Source of the DNA: a virus
Strand: one strand, 5' to 3'
Length of the DNA: 56,801 nucleotides
IMG/VR virus record: IMGVR_UViG_3300031963_000179
Location: 1 to 56,801 of that record
The notes under the pieces were generated by a model. The model did not search any database, was not told where the DNA came from, and saw only the letters and a program-made list of their open reading frames with translations. The first letter of the stretch is position 1. Every line of letters starts with the position of its first letter. This document shows, one piece after another, positions 41,956-47,851 of this stretch. The position numbers and the translations under genes were made by a program.

Positions 41956-44127
41956 ATGATTACTGAACAAGAAATAAAAAAGCGTGAAGAACTTTGGGAG
42001 TTAGGATATTGGGAAATTCCTGATGGGTTAGATGTAAGTCATTTTAATTTTGCATGGCGCCCCTATAAATTCGATAGACCCTATATACATCAATTTGGTA
42101 CACAACATCAAAAGACAGGCGGCCCTAAATTTATCATTCCTAATAATGAAGGCATAAAATATCAAGATTTTCAACATGCAATAAAATTACCTGACCGAGA
42201 CAACAGATGTTGGAGACCTTTATTATCTAATGCTACAATAGATTTTAGTTGGCACCCTGATGAAACTGAGCCTCCTTTTATATATGTGTTTGGTAACCAA
42301 TGGCATGATGCACAAATTATGCCTACGTATCAATATAGAGTAAAAGGTGCTACAGAAAAAAAATATGTAGAAAACATAAAAGCCACATTGTTACCAAATA
42401 AATCTAACTGGAAAATTCCCGATGATATTGATGATAGTGCTTTCGACTATAGTTGGGTACCAAATCCTTATGAGCCACCAATTAATTGGGTGTTTGGCAC
42501 ACAATGGCAAAAAACAGGTGGTCCTGTTTTTTATAACGATAATGCAATTGGATCAAAGTATGTAGATTTTCAAAAAGTACAAAAAATTGCTAATAAAGAA
42601 AATAGATGTTGGCGAGTATTAAAACCTAATTTAGATTTTGATTTTAGTTGGCATCCTGATGAAACTGATCCGCCATACATTTATATATTTGGCAATCAAT
42701 GGTATGATGCAGAAACTATGCCTTCATTAATGTATAGAGTAAAAGGAGCAGTTGATAAAAAATATGTTACTGATTTAAAATGCGAACTTTTGCCAAACAA
42801 AAGTAAATGGAATATCCCAGATGATATCGAAAATGATTTTGACTACAGTTGGCTACCGCACCCGCACGAACCACCGTTGATTTGGCAATTTGGAACACAA
42901 TGGCAAAAAACAGGAGGTCCTCAATACATAGCTGATGGTGCAACGGTTCTAAAATACACTGATGAATTAAAAGCTAAACGCAAATCAAATATTAAAAAAT
43001 TTAGAATTATTGAGCCAGTTGATAAAGAAGATTTTGATTTTACTTGGCATCCAGATGATACTGAAGAACCGTACAATTATATTTTTGGCAACGACATACA
43101 CAGCTATGATAAAATGCCCACCCTAATGTATAAATCAAGTGAGGCAGTAGGTACAAAATATATTGATGATATTAAACCAAAACTAAAAATAGAAGAAGTA
43201 TTGGTAAATGACAGCATTTTTGATTCTGTCATATCTGACCCATTAAATTATAAATTTAATTTTTTTGGAATTGAAAAAATAGAATTTAGGCATTTGTTAA
43301 AAGATGATGAAGAATTAAATGTAATGCACATAATTGATAATGTAGCTGCTGTTATACCGAAAGAAGCAAAGACTTATGTTTACGATAAGCTTTATGACTA
43401 CCCATACATAAAATATCATAATTTGGGATACAGAAATAGACCGTTGGATATAATATTTTTGAGTAATGGTGAAAAGGGTTCAGAAGAAAACTACGAACAT
43501 CTACTTAATTTAGTAAGAGGTTTGCCTAACAATATTATAGGAATCAAAGATATACAGGGGCGTGTGGCAAGTCAGCATGAGGCGGCAAATATGGCATCAA
43601 CACCTTGGTATTTTTTAATTAACGGTAAATGCAAAGTAAATCCTAACTTTGATTTTAGTTGGCAACCCGATCGTATGTGTACTGCACGACATTATATATT
43701 TAGAGCGACCAATCCTGTAAATGGTCTTGAATATGGTCATATGGCTATTGTGGCAAATAACAAACGGTTAACACTTAATACAAAAGGAACAGGATTAGAT
43801 TTTACTTTAGAAAGCCCACACCAAGTAGTGGATATCAATTCTGGTATAGGTGTATTTAATACAAGTAAATGGGATACTTGGCGTACCTCATTCCGCGAAG
43901 TAATCAAACTTAAACACAATGTAGAAACGATAAATGATAAAGCTAGTTTGGAACGGCTTACTACATGGTTAACTATTGCAGAGGGTGCCTATGCTGAATG
44001 GTCTATTAAAGGATCACATGATGCTATAGAATATTATGAATCTGTGCATGGGGATTTTGAAAAACTAAAATTGAGTTATGACTGGGAATGGTTACATGTA
44101 AAATTTAATAGCATAAGACCAAAATAA
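41956..44127 (+). CDS. Repeat protein with alternating W/FGTQ-FGNQ modules and a degenerate transferase-like C-terminus (723 residues)
   Basis: Six half-repeats of ~65 residues alternate in residues ~25-400. Type A reads like FDYSWVPNPYEPPINWVFGT ending QWQKTGGP; type B reads like FDFSWHPDETDPPYIYIFGN ending QW and followed by MYRVKGA and KKYV. The C-terminal ~220 residues match the 309-residue protein at 35154-36083 (TPWYFLINGKCKVNPNFDFS, NGLEYGH, TWRTSFREVIKL), with the DGD motif replaced by NGK. A single FDFSWQPD echo recurs inside this domain. The frame opens at 41893, but that start lies inside the divergent gene and upstream of the late-promoter motif, so the ATG at 41956 is preferred. 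A carbohydrate-recognition role is a guess. Confidence 0.6.
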   Translation: MITEQEIKKREELWELGYWEIPDGLDVSHFNFAWRPYKFDRPYIHQFGTQHQKTGGPKFIIPNNEGIKYQDFQHAIKLPDRDNRCWRPLLSNATIDFSWHPDETEPPFIYVFGNQWHDAQIMPTYQYRVKGATEKKYVENIKATLLPNKSNWKIPDDIDDSAFDYSWVPNPYEPPINWVFGTQWQKTGGPVFYNDNAIGSKYVDFQKVQKIANKENRCWRVLKPNLDFDFSWHPDETDPPYIYIFGNQWYDAETMPSLMYRVKGAVDKKYVTDLKCELLPNKSKWNIPDDIENDFDYSWLPHPHEPPLIWQFGTQWQKTGGPQYIADGATVLKYTDELKAKRKSNIKKFRIIEPVDKEDFDFTWHPDDTEEPYNYIFGNDIHSYDKMPTLMYKSSEAVGTKYIDDIKPKLKIEEVLVNDSIFDSVISDPLNYKFNFFGIEKIEFRHLLKDDEELNVMHIIDNVAAVIPKEAKTYVYDKLYDYPYIKYHNLGYRNRPLDIIFLSNGEKGSEENYEHLLNLVRGLPNNIIGIKDIQGRVASQHEAANMASTPWYFLINGKCKVNPNFDFSWQPDRMCTARHYIFRATNPVNGLEYGHMAIVANNKRLTLNTKGTGLDFTLESPHQVVDINSGIGVFNTSKWDTWRTSFREVIKLKHNVETINDKASLERLTTWLTIAEGAYAEWSIKGSHDAIEYYESVHGDFEKLKLSYDWEWLHVKFNSIRPK
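42040..43160 (+). repeat. Three tandem A+B repeats (~400 bases each) in the 723-residue protein
   Basis: Type A modules start near 42043, 42446 and 42839; type B near 42240, 42648 and 43037. Within each type the protein identity is high (FGTQWQKTGGP, FGNQW, WHPDET), while the DNA copies differ at many silent positions, so the array is not a recent duplication. Confidence 0.7.
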
Positions 44128-44136
44128 TTGTTTTAG

Positions 44137-44144
44137 TCTAAATA
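44137..44144 (+). promoter_or_regulatory. Late-promoter motif TCTAAATA before small membrane ORFs
   Basis: TCTAAATA, 21 bases before the ATG at 44166, with TAGGATAA as a possible ribosome site. Ten bases after the preceding stop codon. Confidence 0.55.
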
Positions 44145-44165
44145 TTATATTAGGATAATACAAAT

Positions 44166-44306
44166 ATGGGCACTGAACAGTTATATTTTATCATTGGATT
44201 TTTAATTGGGGTGATATTAATGGGAAGTATTAGTGTGGCATTTTTTATTTTATATCATGAGTGGGTCAAGCCTTTAGATAAAGACAATGATAGCATCTTT
44301 GATTAA
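44166..44306 (+). CDS. Small single-pass membrane protein (46 residues)
   Basis: A short ORF, MGTEQLYFIIGFLIGVILMG..., with one hydrophobic helix (residues ~6-30) and a charged C-terminus HEWVKPLDKDNDSIFD. A late-promoter motif and a plausible ribosome site precede it. The layout (short outside, one helix, charged cytoplasmic tail) resembles many small phage membrane proteins, including some holins and antiholins, but size and sequence alone do not allow that name. No family recognised. Confidence 0.5.
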   Translation: MGTEQLYFIIGFLIGVILMGSISVAFFILYHEWVKPLDKDNDSIFD

Positions 44307-44406
44307 TTGGTTACAAATTATGCCCATACATATTGCAATAATATGCATTGGATGTATAATGTATACATGTTATTTGTGGTTTAAATTGTTGTATGAAGTT
44401 GAATGA
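44287..44406 (+). CDS. Possible very small membrane protein (39 residues)
   Basis: An ORF overlapping the previous one by 20 bases in another frame, MIASLINWLQIMPIHIAIIC..., with one Cys-containing hydrophobic stretch and an end WFKLLYEVE. It lacks a clear ribosome site, and its second half lies over the -35/-10 pair that probably drives the tmRNA gene. It may be a chance frame. Confidence 0.28.
   Translation: MIASLINWLQIMPIHIAIICIGCIMYTCYLWFKLLYEVE
44333..44360 (+). promoter_or_regulatory. Sigma70-like promoter of the tmRNA gene
   Basis: TTGCAA (44333-44338), 16-base spacer, perfect TATAAT (44355-44360). Predicted transcription start near 44367, about 55 bases before the tmRNA T-arm. Confidence 0.5.
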
Positions 44407-44700
44407 AAGGTGTTCTGGACGCGGGTTCGACTCCCGCCTGGTCCACCAGAAGTGTTGTTTAGGGTGGTAAGTATGAGTTTAACAAGACTCAGAGGACCGG
44501 AATCCCCGATCTGTGAACAGCAGAACACTTCTGATGGGCCAGACATGGTTTCGACAGGGCAATGAGTAAGGATATGGACAACACAGTAGGCGATGACTGT
44601 CAATCAAGCAAAACTATAACTGCAAACGCAGCTAACGATGAGGTATATGCTCTAGCAGCATGATCTCCGGGGGAACTATCCCTTGTTACCAAAAATAGTA
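44367..44700 (+). ncRNA. ssrA: Circularly permuted (two-piece) tmRNA, phage ssrA
   Basis: Ribosome-rescue RNA with halves in swapped order. The acceptor piece comes first: T-stem GCGGG/CCCGC with TTCGACT loop (44421-44437), acceptor strand CTGGTCC (44438-44444), then ACCA (44445-44448) encoded in the DNA. After an 87-base intervening segment comes the coding piece: acceptor strand GGGCCAG (44536-44542), which pairs with CTGGTCC over all seven positions (one G-U), then the tRNA-like GGTTTCGACAGGG. The tag frame at 44622-44663 reads ANAANDEVYALAA and stops with TGA; its ALAA end is the usual protease signal. Outer boundaries are approximate. Bases after the CCA and before the GGGCCAG strand form a hairpin continuous with the acceptor stem. 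Confidence 0.93.
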
Positions 44701-44722
44701 AAAGGGGCTTCGGCCCCTTTTT
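44701..44722. terminator. Rho-independent terminator after the tmRNA gene
   Basis: AAAGGGGC, TTCG loop, GCCCCTTT followed by more T: an 8-base stem with a UUCG tetraloop and a T-run. It ends the tmRNA transcript. The flanking A and T runs would also let it act on the convergent minus-strand operon, whose last stop codon is at 44721-44723. Confidence 0.88.
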
Positions 44723-44939
44723 ATTTACCTTTGAAACTTGAACACATCATTTCAAATTCTTGTTGTTTAGAAGTTATCTGACCATAACTTGCTTTAGGAT
44801 TTTTTTGTCTGTATTCCTCTTTTTCTTTTTCGACACATGCATCGTATTGATTAGTGCATCCGGTCAATATCGCACCAATTAAAGTCAGATACAACAAAAA
44901 ACATACATATGTAAGAAATTCAAATGCATAATCTTTCAT
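44721..44939 (-). CDS. Small putative lipoprotein (72 residues)
   Basis: The N-terminus has a hydrophobic helix (FLTYVCFLLYLTLIGAILTG) that runs into Cys, giving an L-T-G-C lipobox near residue 28. The mature part (~45 residues) is charged, with an EKEKEEYRQKNPKA helix and two more Cys. This fits an outer-membrane lipoprotein; outer spanins have this shape, but no inner-spanin partner is visible beside it. A good ribosome site (AGGAG) precedes the ATG. It is last in a minus-strand operon and ends in the tmRNA terminator. Confidence 0.55.
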   Translation of the reverse strand: MKDYAFEFLTYVCFLLYLTLIGAILTGCTNQYDACVEKEKEEYRQKNPKASYGQITSKQQEFEMMCSSFKGK

Positions 44940-44951
44940 AATATTCTCCTA

Positions 44952-45203
44952 TTAGTAAAATACCATTGGTCTAAAAGTTTTATCGATAGCAGCAGGTCTT
45001 ATGTTTTTTTCGGTACTTCCTGCATAATAAGTTGAATGTTCACTTTCGTAATTTATAGTGAAGCCTGTAACTTGGTTGTCTTTAATTACTGGAATAATTT
45101 CGCATATTGTTTTTCCTGTACGTTCTTCAATATACTCTGTAAGAATTTTTTTAATTTGATCTAAATCAATAGTTGAGTTCATATCAATTATAATATCTTC
45201 CAT
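44952..45203 (-). CDS. Hypothetical protein (83 residues)
   Basis: An acidic-start soluble protein, MEDIIIDMNSTIDLDQIKKI, with a helix EYIEERTGK, a strand pair and an aromatic end RPMVFY. I do not recognise a family. A ribosome site (AGGAT) precedes it, and it sits 12 bases upstream of the lipoprotein gene and 8 bases downstream of the Cys-pair protein gene, so it is probably co-transcribed. Confidence 0.5.
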   Translation of the reverse strand: MEDIIIDMNSTIDLDQIKKILTEYIEERTGKTICEIIPVIKDNQVTGFTINYESEHSTYYAGSTEKNIRPAAIDKTFRPMVFY

Positions 45204-45211
45204 TTTTTATC

Positions 45212-45397
45212 CTATAAGTATGATCTGTAACTACATGAGGTCTTGATTCTATTGTTTTTAAAACTTTGCAAATTATCAAATCTTCCCTTAGCCTCCATGC
45301 ATTCTTCTCTTGTTTGAAATCTTAATTCCATTGATCCTGTAGTTTTTGTATCTATTGGACTGTTTACAAAAATGCTTACAACTAATAATGCCCACAT
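45212..45397 (-). CDS. Small exported-looking Cys-pair protein (61 residues)
   Basis: The short N-terminus is hydrophobic (MWALLVVSIFVNSP). The rest contains MELRFQTREECMEAKGRFDN and ends in NNRIKTSCSYRSYL. The pattern of a strand, a Cys within a helix and a second Cys near the end recurs in the product of 46835-47008 (ITLEFTDQITCEQSLQS, then NNFKIEGKC), so the two are likely paralogues. Two Cys could form a disulfide in the periplasm. Function unknown. Confidence 0.5.
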   Translation of the reverse strand: MWALLVVSIFVNSPIDTKTTGSMELRFQTREECMEAKGRFDNLQSFKNNRIKTSCSYRSYL

Positions 45398-45398
45398 A

Positions 45399-46043
45399 TT
45401 ATTTCCTATATAAGTAGTTTACAAAATTTAACAATAGTTGTCCATGTGTATCACCATGATAATGTTTGCGCATCCAAGTGTAACTATCATACCAGTGCTT
45501 CTCACTTTCTGGATGACAACCAATTAATCCTACATTATCCTGTATAATCGCCATTGGGTCGTTGTTTCTATATACCGCAATAGTTTCAAATTTGTTACTA
45601 TCACCTTCGTAAGAACAACCATCATAAAAATACATACCCATTTCTTGACCTAACCAATTTACATAAATGTTTTTAGCGTGTGGTCGTTTCGTATCTGTAT
45701 TAGGTCTTTTGATATATTGTACTACTCTTACGCTATCAAGTAAACCTAAATAGTCTGTATCTGCCCAATATGCTCCCATGCATATGCCCAAATACTTGCC
45801 ACCTGATGCTACAAAGTTGCGAATTCTTTGCCCATTTACTCGCATCAAGTATCTAAATGTATCGCTATCCCCAATCCCGCCCGGAATCGCAACCATATCT
45901 ACATCGTCAAAAAAATCATCTTCAAGTTCATGTTTGGTAAACATTTTAAAACGGTAATGTGGGCTTAATGCTTTGATAATCCCGTTTCCGCTTTGAACCG
46001 AACATTTGGGTTGATGTAAAAATAGTGCTATTGTTGGGGGCAT
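45399..46043 (-). CDS. BPL_N-like class I glutamine-amidotransferase-fold protein (214 residues)
   Basis: The fold is shown by MVAIPGGIGDSDTFRYL, the nucleophile elbow GGKYLGICMGAYWA (Cys 88) and IGCHPESEKHWYDSY (His 177, Glu 179), a full Cys-His-Glu set. The match is closest to the biotin-protein-ligase N-terminal domain family (BPL_N), whose members often stand alone and have unproven reactions. The frame extends to 46085, but the longer form would start upstream of the late-promoter motif and inside the terminator of the previous operon. Starting at MPPTIALF (46043) fits better. That start lies eight bases after the motif, so its mRNA would be nearly leaderless. Confidence 0.7.
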   Translation of the reverse strand: MPPTIALFLHQPKCSVQSGNGIIKALSPHYRFKMFTKHELEDDFFDDVDMVAIPGGIGDSDTFRYLMRVNGQRIRNFVASGGKYLGICMGAYWADTDYLGLLDSVRVVQYIKRPNTDTKRPHAKNIYVNWLGQEMGMYFYDGCSYEGDSNKFETIAVYRNNDPMAIIQDNVGLIGCHPESEKHWYDSYTWMRKHYHGDTHGQLLLNFVNYLYRK

Positions 46044-46051
46044 ATTATACG

Positions 46052-46059
46052 TATTTATT
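46052..46059 (-). promoter_or_regulatory. Late-promoter motif AATAAATA, eight bases before a start codon
   Basis: Minus strand AATAAATAC followed by GTATAAT and the ATG at 46043. It lies between the upstream terminator and the BPL_N-like gene and sets its start. Confidence 0.55.
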
Positions 46060-46062
46060 ACC

Positions 46063-46085
46063 AAAAAAATAGCCCAATTGGGCAT
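46063..46085 (-). terminator. Rho-independent terminator after the GT2 gene
   Basis: On the minus strand, TGCCC AATT GGGCT followed by ATTTTTTT: a short GC stem (GCCCAATTGGGC palindrome, 46072-46083) with a T-run, 43 bases after the GT2 stop. Confidence 0.7.
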
Positions 46086-46127
46086 CTGGTTACGAGTTCC
46101 AGAGACACTCTATATTTGTGTCCGATT

Positions 46128-46838
46128 TTAACTCCAATATTTTGTATGATCAAGTTTATCCCAATATTTTTTATTATTTCGATTTATAAAGTTTTTAATT
46201 GTATACCAGCCCATACCAAAGTATCCCATCTTTTTAAATCTGCGTGAGTCCTGTCCAAAATGATGATCTATAATATCAAATTTTTTAGGATCATATTTTC
46301 GTGATAAAAAAAAATCCTCTGAGGTTGTAAACCGTGTATCAAACCCACCGTATTCGTCAAATTTATCTTTACGAGTCAAAAAGAAAGCACCTACAGCAAA
46401 TGGAGAAAAATATTTTAGCATGTTGTTGATGCAGTTAAAAATCATAAAGCTTAGTTCTGCTTTCCAATTATCTTCATAACATCTTATATTAGCGCCAAGT
46501 AAATCTAGTTTATCTAGTTCCATAATACATAATGCATCACGGATAAAATAATTATCAAAGAATATTACATCCGCATCTAAAAAAAGTATATAGGGTGTTG
46601 TTACTAATTTTGCTCCGTTGTTTCTTGCAACAGCAACAGGACCACCATCAATAATCTCAATATTTAAAAAAGCACGATTATTTTTTATTACTTCTCTAGT
46701 GTTATCTGTTGAACAGTCAGCAATAATAACTCTTGTGTCGCCTATTTTTTGTAATCGCAAAGAGTCAAGCAAATGACTTATATAATTTTCTTCATTCTTA
46801 CATGGAATCACTATAGTAATTTTGTCGCTCAGCTTCAT
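46128..46838 (-). CDS. Family 2 glycosyltransferase (236 residues)
   Basis: GT-A enzyme transferring a sugar from a nucleotide donor. Motifs in order: ITIVIPCKNEENYISHLLDS at the N-terminus, VIIADCSTDNTREVI, ARNNGAKLVTTPYILFLDAD with the DAD (DxD) metal site, GAFFLTRKDKFDEYGGFDTR, and TSEDFFLSRK (the ED acid pair before the acceptor loop). A hydrophobic segment near residues 130-150 may touch the membrane. The start at 46838 overlaps the upstream stop as ATGA; an upstream ATG at 46853 would add five residues. It is co-transcribed with the LpxH-like gene, so an envelope glycan is a plausible acceptor. Confidence 0.88.
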   Translation of the reverse strand: MKLSDKITIVIPCKNEENYISHLLDSLRLQKIGDTRVIIADCSTDNTREVIKNNRAFLNIEIIDGGPVAVARNNGAKLVTTPYILFLDADVIFFDNYFIRDALCIMELDKLDLLGANIRCYEDNWKAELSFMIFNCINNMLKYFSPFAVGAFFLTRKDKFDEYGGFDTRFTTSEDFFLSRKYDPKKFDIIDHHFGQDSRRFKKMGYFGMGWYTIKNFINRNNKKYWDKLDHTKYWS

Positions 46839-47008
46839 ATTTTTTTCACACACTTTCCCTCAATCTTAAAATTATTAAATTTTAACCAATATGTCATACT
46901 TTGTAAACTCTGTTCACACGTTATTTGATCAGTAAATTCAAGAGTTATCCGACCTGGTATGTCTTTTGGATCGCTCAGATGTACTGCTATCAATATCATC
47001 AAATACAT
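46835..47008 (-). CDS. Small Cys-pair protein overlapping the LpxH-like gene (57 residues)
   Basis: MYLMILIAVHLSDPKDI, then ITLEFTDQITCEQSLQS and an end NNFKIEGKCVKKI. The layout matches the 61-residue protein at 45212-45397, a likely paralogue with a hydrophobic start and two Cys. The frame opens at 47032, but the ATG at 47008 gives the hydrophobic start. It overlaps the 3' end of the phosphoesterase gene by ~70 bases and the GT2 start by four (ATGA). Both overlaps suggest a coupled, real gene despite its size. Confidence 0.5.
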   Translation of the reverse strand: MYLMILIAVHLSDPKDIPGRITLEFTDQITCEQSLQSMTYWLKFNNFKIEGKCVKKI

Positions 47009-47759
47009 TGTCAGACTCTTGTCTCCATGCAACTATTTCCCAACGACCGTTTGTGTGTTCTACTAAAGCAGTATAACTTTCTACCCAGTCTCCATCGTTC
47101 ATATAAACTATACCATCTACATCTTTTATTTCTGCATGATGAATGTGCCCACATATTACACCATCATAGCCTTTTTTCTTACAATACGCTGCTATATTTG
47201 TTTCAAATTGAAACATGAAATCTACAGCTTTTTTTACCTTGCGCTTAAGGAAACGACTAAGACTAAAATAGCCAATACCCATTCTATGTAGGATCCAATT
47301 GAACTTACTATTAATTGATAAAATGGCGTCATATGCTTTGTCTCCTAAAATTGCTAGCCAAGGGGCTAGTCTTGTAATACCATCGAATAAATCTCCATGA
47401 ACAACTAGATAGTGTTTACCATCAATACCTATATGTTCAATTTGATTATGCATTTCTACCATACCAAAATTTAAATTGTATTGTAGAAAAGGTCTTAAAA
47501 ACTCATCATGATTTCCTATTACATAAACTACTCTTGTGTTTCTTTTAGCATGACCTAAAATTCTACGCACTACGTTTGTGTGACTTTGTTTCCAACGCCA
47601 TTTATTTTGTTTTATTTTCCACGCATCAATTATATCGCCCACAAGATATAAAGTGTCACAGGTGTGATTTTTTAAAAAATTGTTTAAAGCCTCAGCCTTA
47701 CAATCTTTAGTTCCTAAATGTACATCAGATATAAAAATAGTGCGATAATGTGTTTTCAT
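46938..47759 (-). CDS. LpxH-like metallophosphoesterase (UDP-2,3-diacylglucosamine hydrolase family)
   Basis: A 273-residue calcineurin-like phosphoesterase. Motifs: TIFISDVHLGTKDCKAEAL (Asp 12, His 14), LYLVGDIIDAWKI, VYVIGNHDEFLRP, LVVHGDLFDGI and VICGHIHHAEI, a complete two-metal set spaced as in LpxH and its relatives. LpxH cleaves UDP-diacylglucosamine to lipid X in lipid A synthesis, at the inner face of the inner membrane. The specific substrate here is inferred. The frame extends to 47816, but the late-promoter motif five bases before 47759 and the family N-terminus place the start at MKTHYRTIF. Confidence 0.82.
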   Translation of the reverse strand: MKTHYRTIFISDVHLGTKDCKAEALNNFLKNHTCDTLYLVGDIIDAWKIKQNKWRWKQSHTNVVRRILGHAKRNTRVVYVIGNHDEFLRPFLQYNLNFGMVEMHNQIEHIGIDGKHYLVVHGDLFDGITRLAPWLAILGDKAYDAILSINSKFNWILHRMGIGYFSLSRFLKRKVKKAVDFMFQFETNIAAYCKKKGYDGVICGHIHHAEIKDVDGIVYMNDGDWVESYTALVEHTNGRWEIVAWRQESDNVFDDIDSSTSERSKRHTRSDNS

Positions 47760-47764
47760 AATAA

Positions 47765-47772
47765 TATTTAGA
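47765..47772 (-). promoter_or_regulatory. Late-promoter motif TCTAAATA, five bases before a start codon
   Basis: Minus strand TCTAAATA, then TTATT-like bases and the ATG at 47759. Five bases between motif and start predict a leaderless mRNA for the LpxH-like gene and its operon. Confidence 0.6.
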
Positions 47773-47805
47773 ATATATTGTGTGACAATACCATTACAAA
47801 CCACA

Positions 47806-47834
47806 AAAAAAGGCATTTAAAATGCCTTTTTTGT
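47806..47834. terminator. Bidirectional-looking terminator after the porin gene
   Basis: AAAAAAAGGCATT, TAA, AATGCCTTTTTT: a 7-base core stem extended by A/T pairs with T-runs on both strands. On the minus strand it ends the porin transcript 18 bases past its stop. Confidence 0.8.
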
Positions 47835-47851
47835 TTTATTATCAGATAATT

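Noticed and set aside
44409-44448. T-arm and CCA read as the 3' end of an ordinary tRNA
   Set aside because: No D-arm, anticodon arm or 5' acceptor strand lies upstream; the pairing partner is 44536-44542, downstream, as in a permuted tmRNA.
44449-44535. A glutamine (glnA-type) riboswitch in or beside the tmRNA precursor
   Set aside because: I recall such a link being reported for a related phage, but I could not match the conserved core here. A covariance search with the glnA model would decide.
44370-44603. A 77-codon minus-strand frame over the tmRNA gene
   Set aside because: It lies on the strand opposite a clear tmRNA with paired acceptor strands and tag frame, has no ribosome site, and resembles no protein I know.
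46043-46085. Longer start (46085) for the BPL_N-like gene
   Set aside because: The extra 14 residues would be encoded within a terminator and upstream of the late-promoter motif; the fold begins naturally at MPPTIALF.
47759-47816. Longer start (47816) for the LpxH-like gene
   Set aside because: The added part runs into the porin terminator hairpin and lies before the late motif; LpxH-like proteins begin near the first strand, as with the start at 47759.
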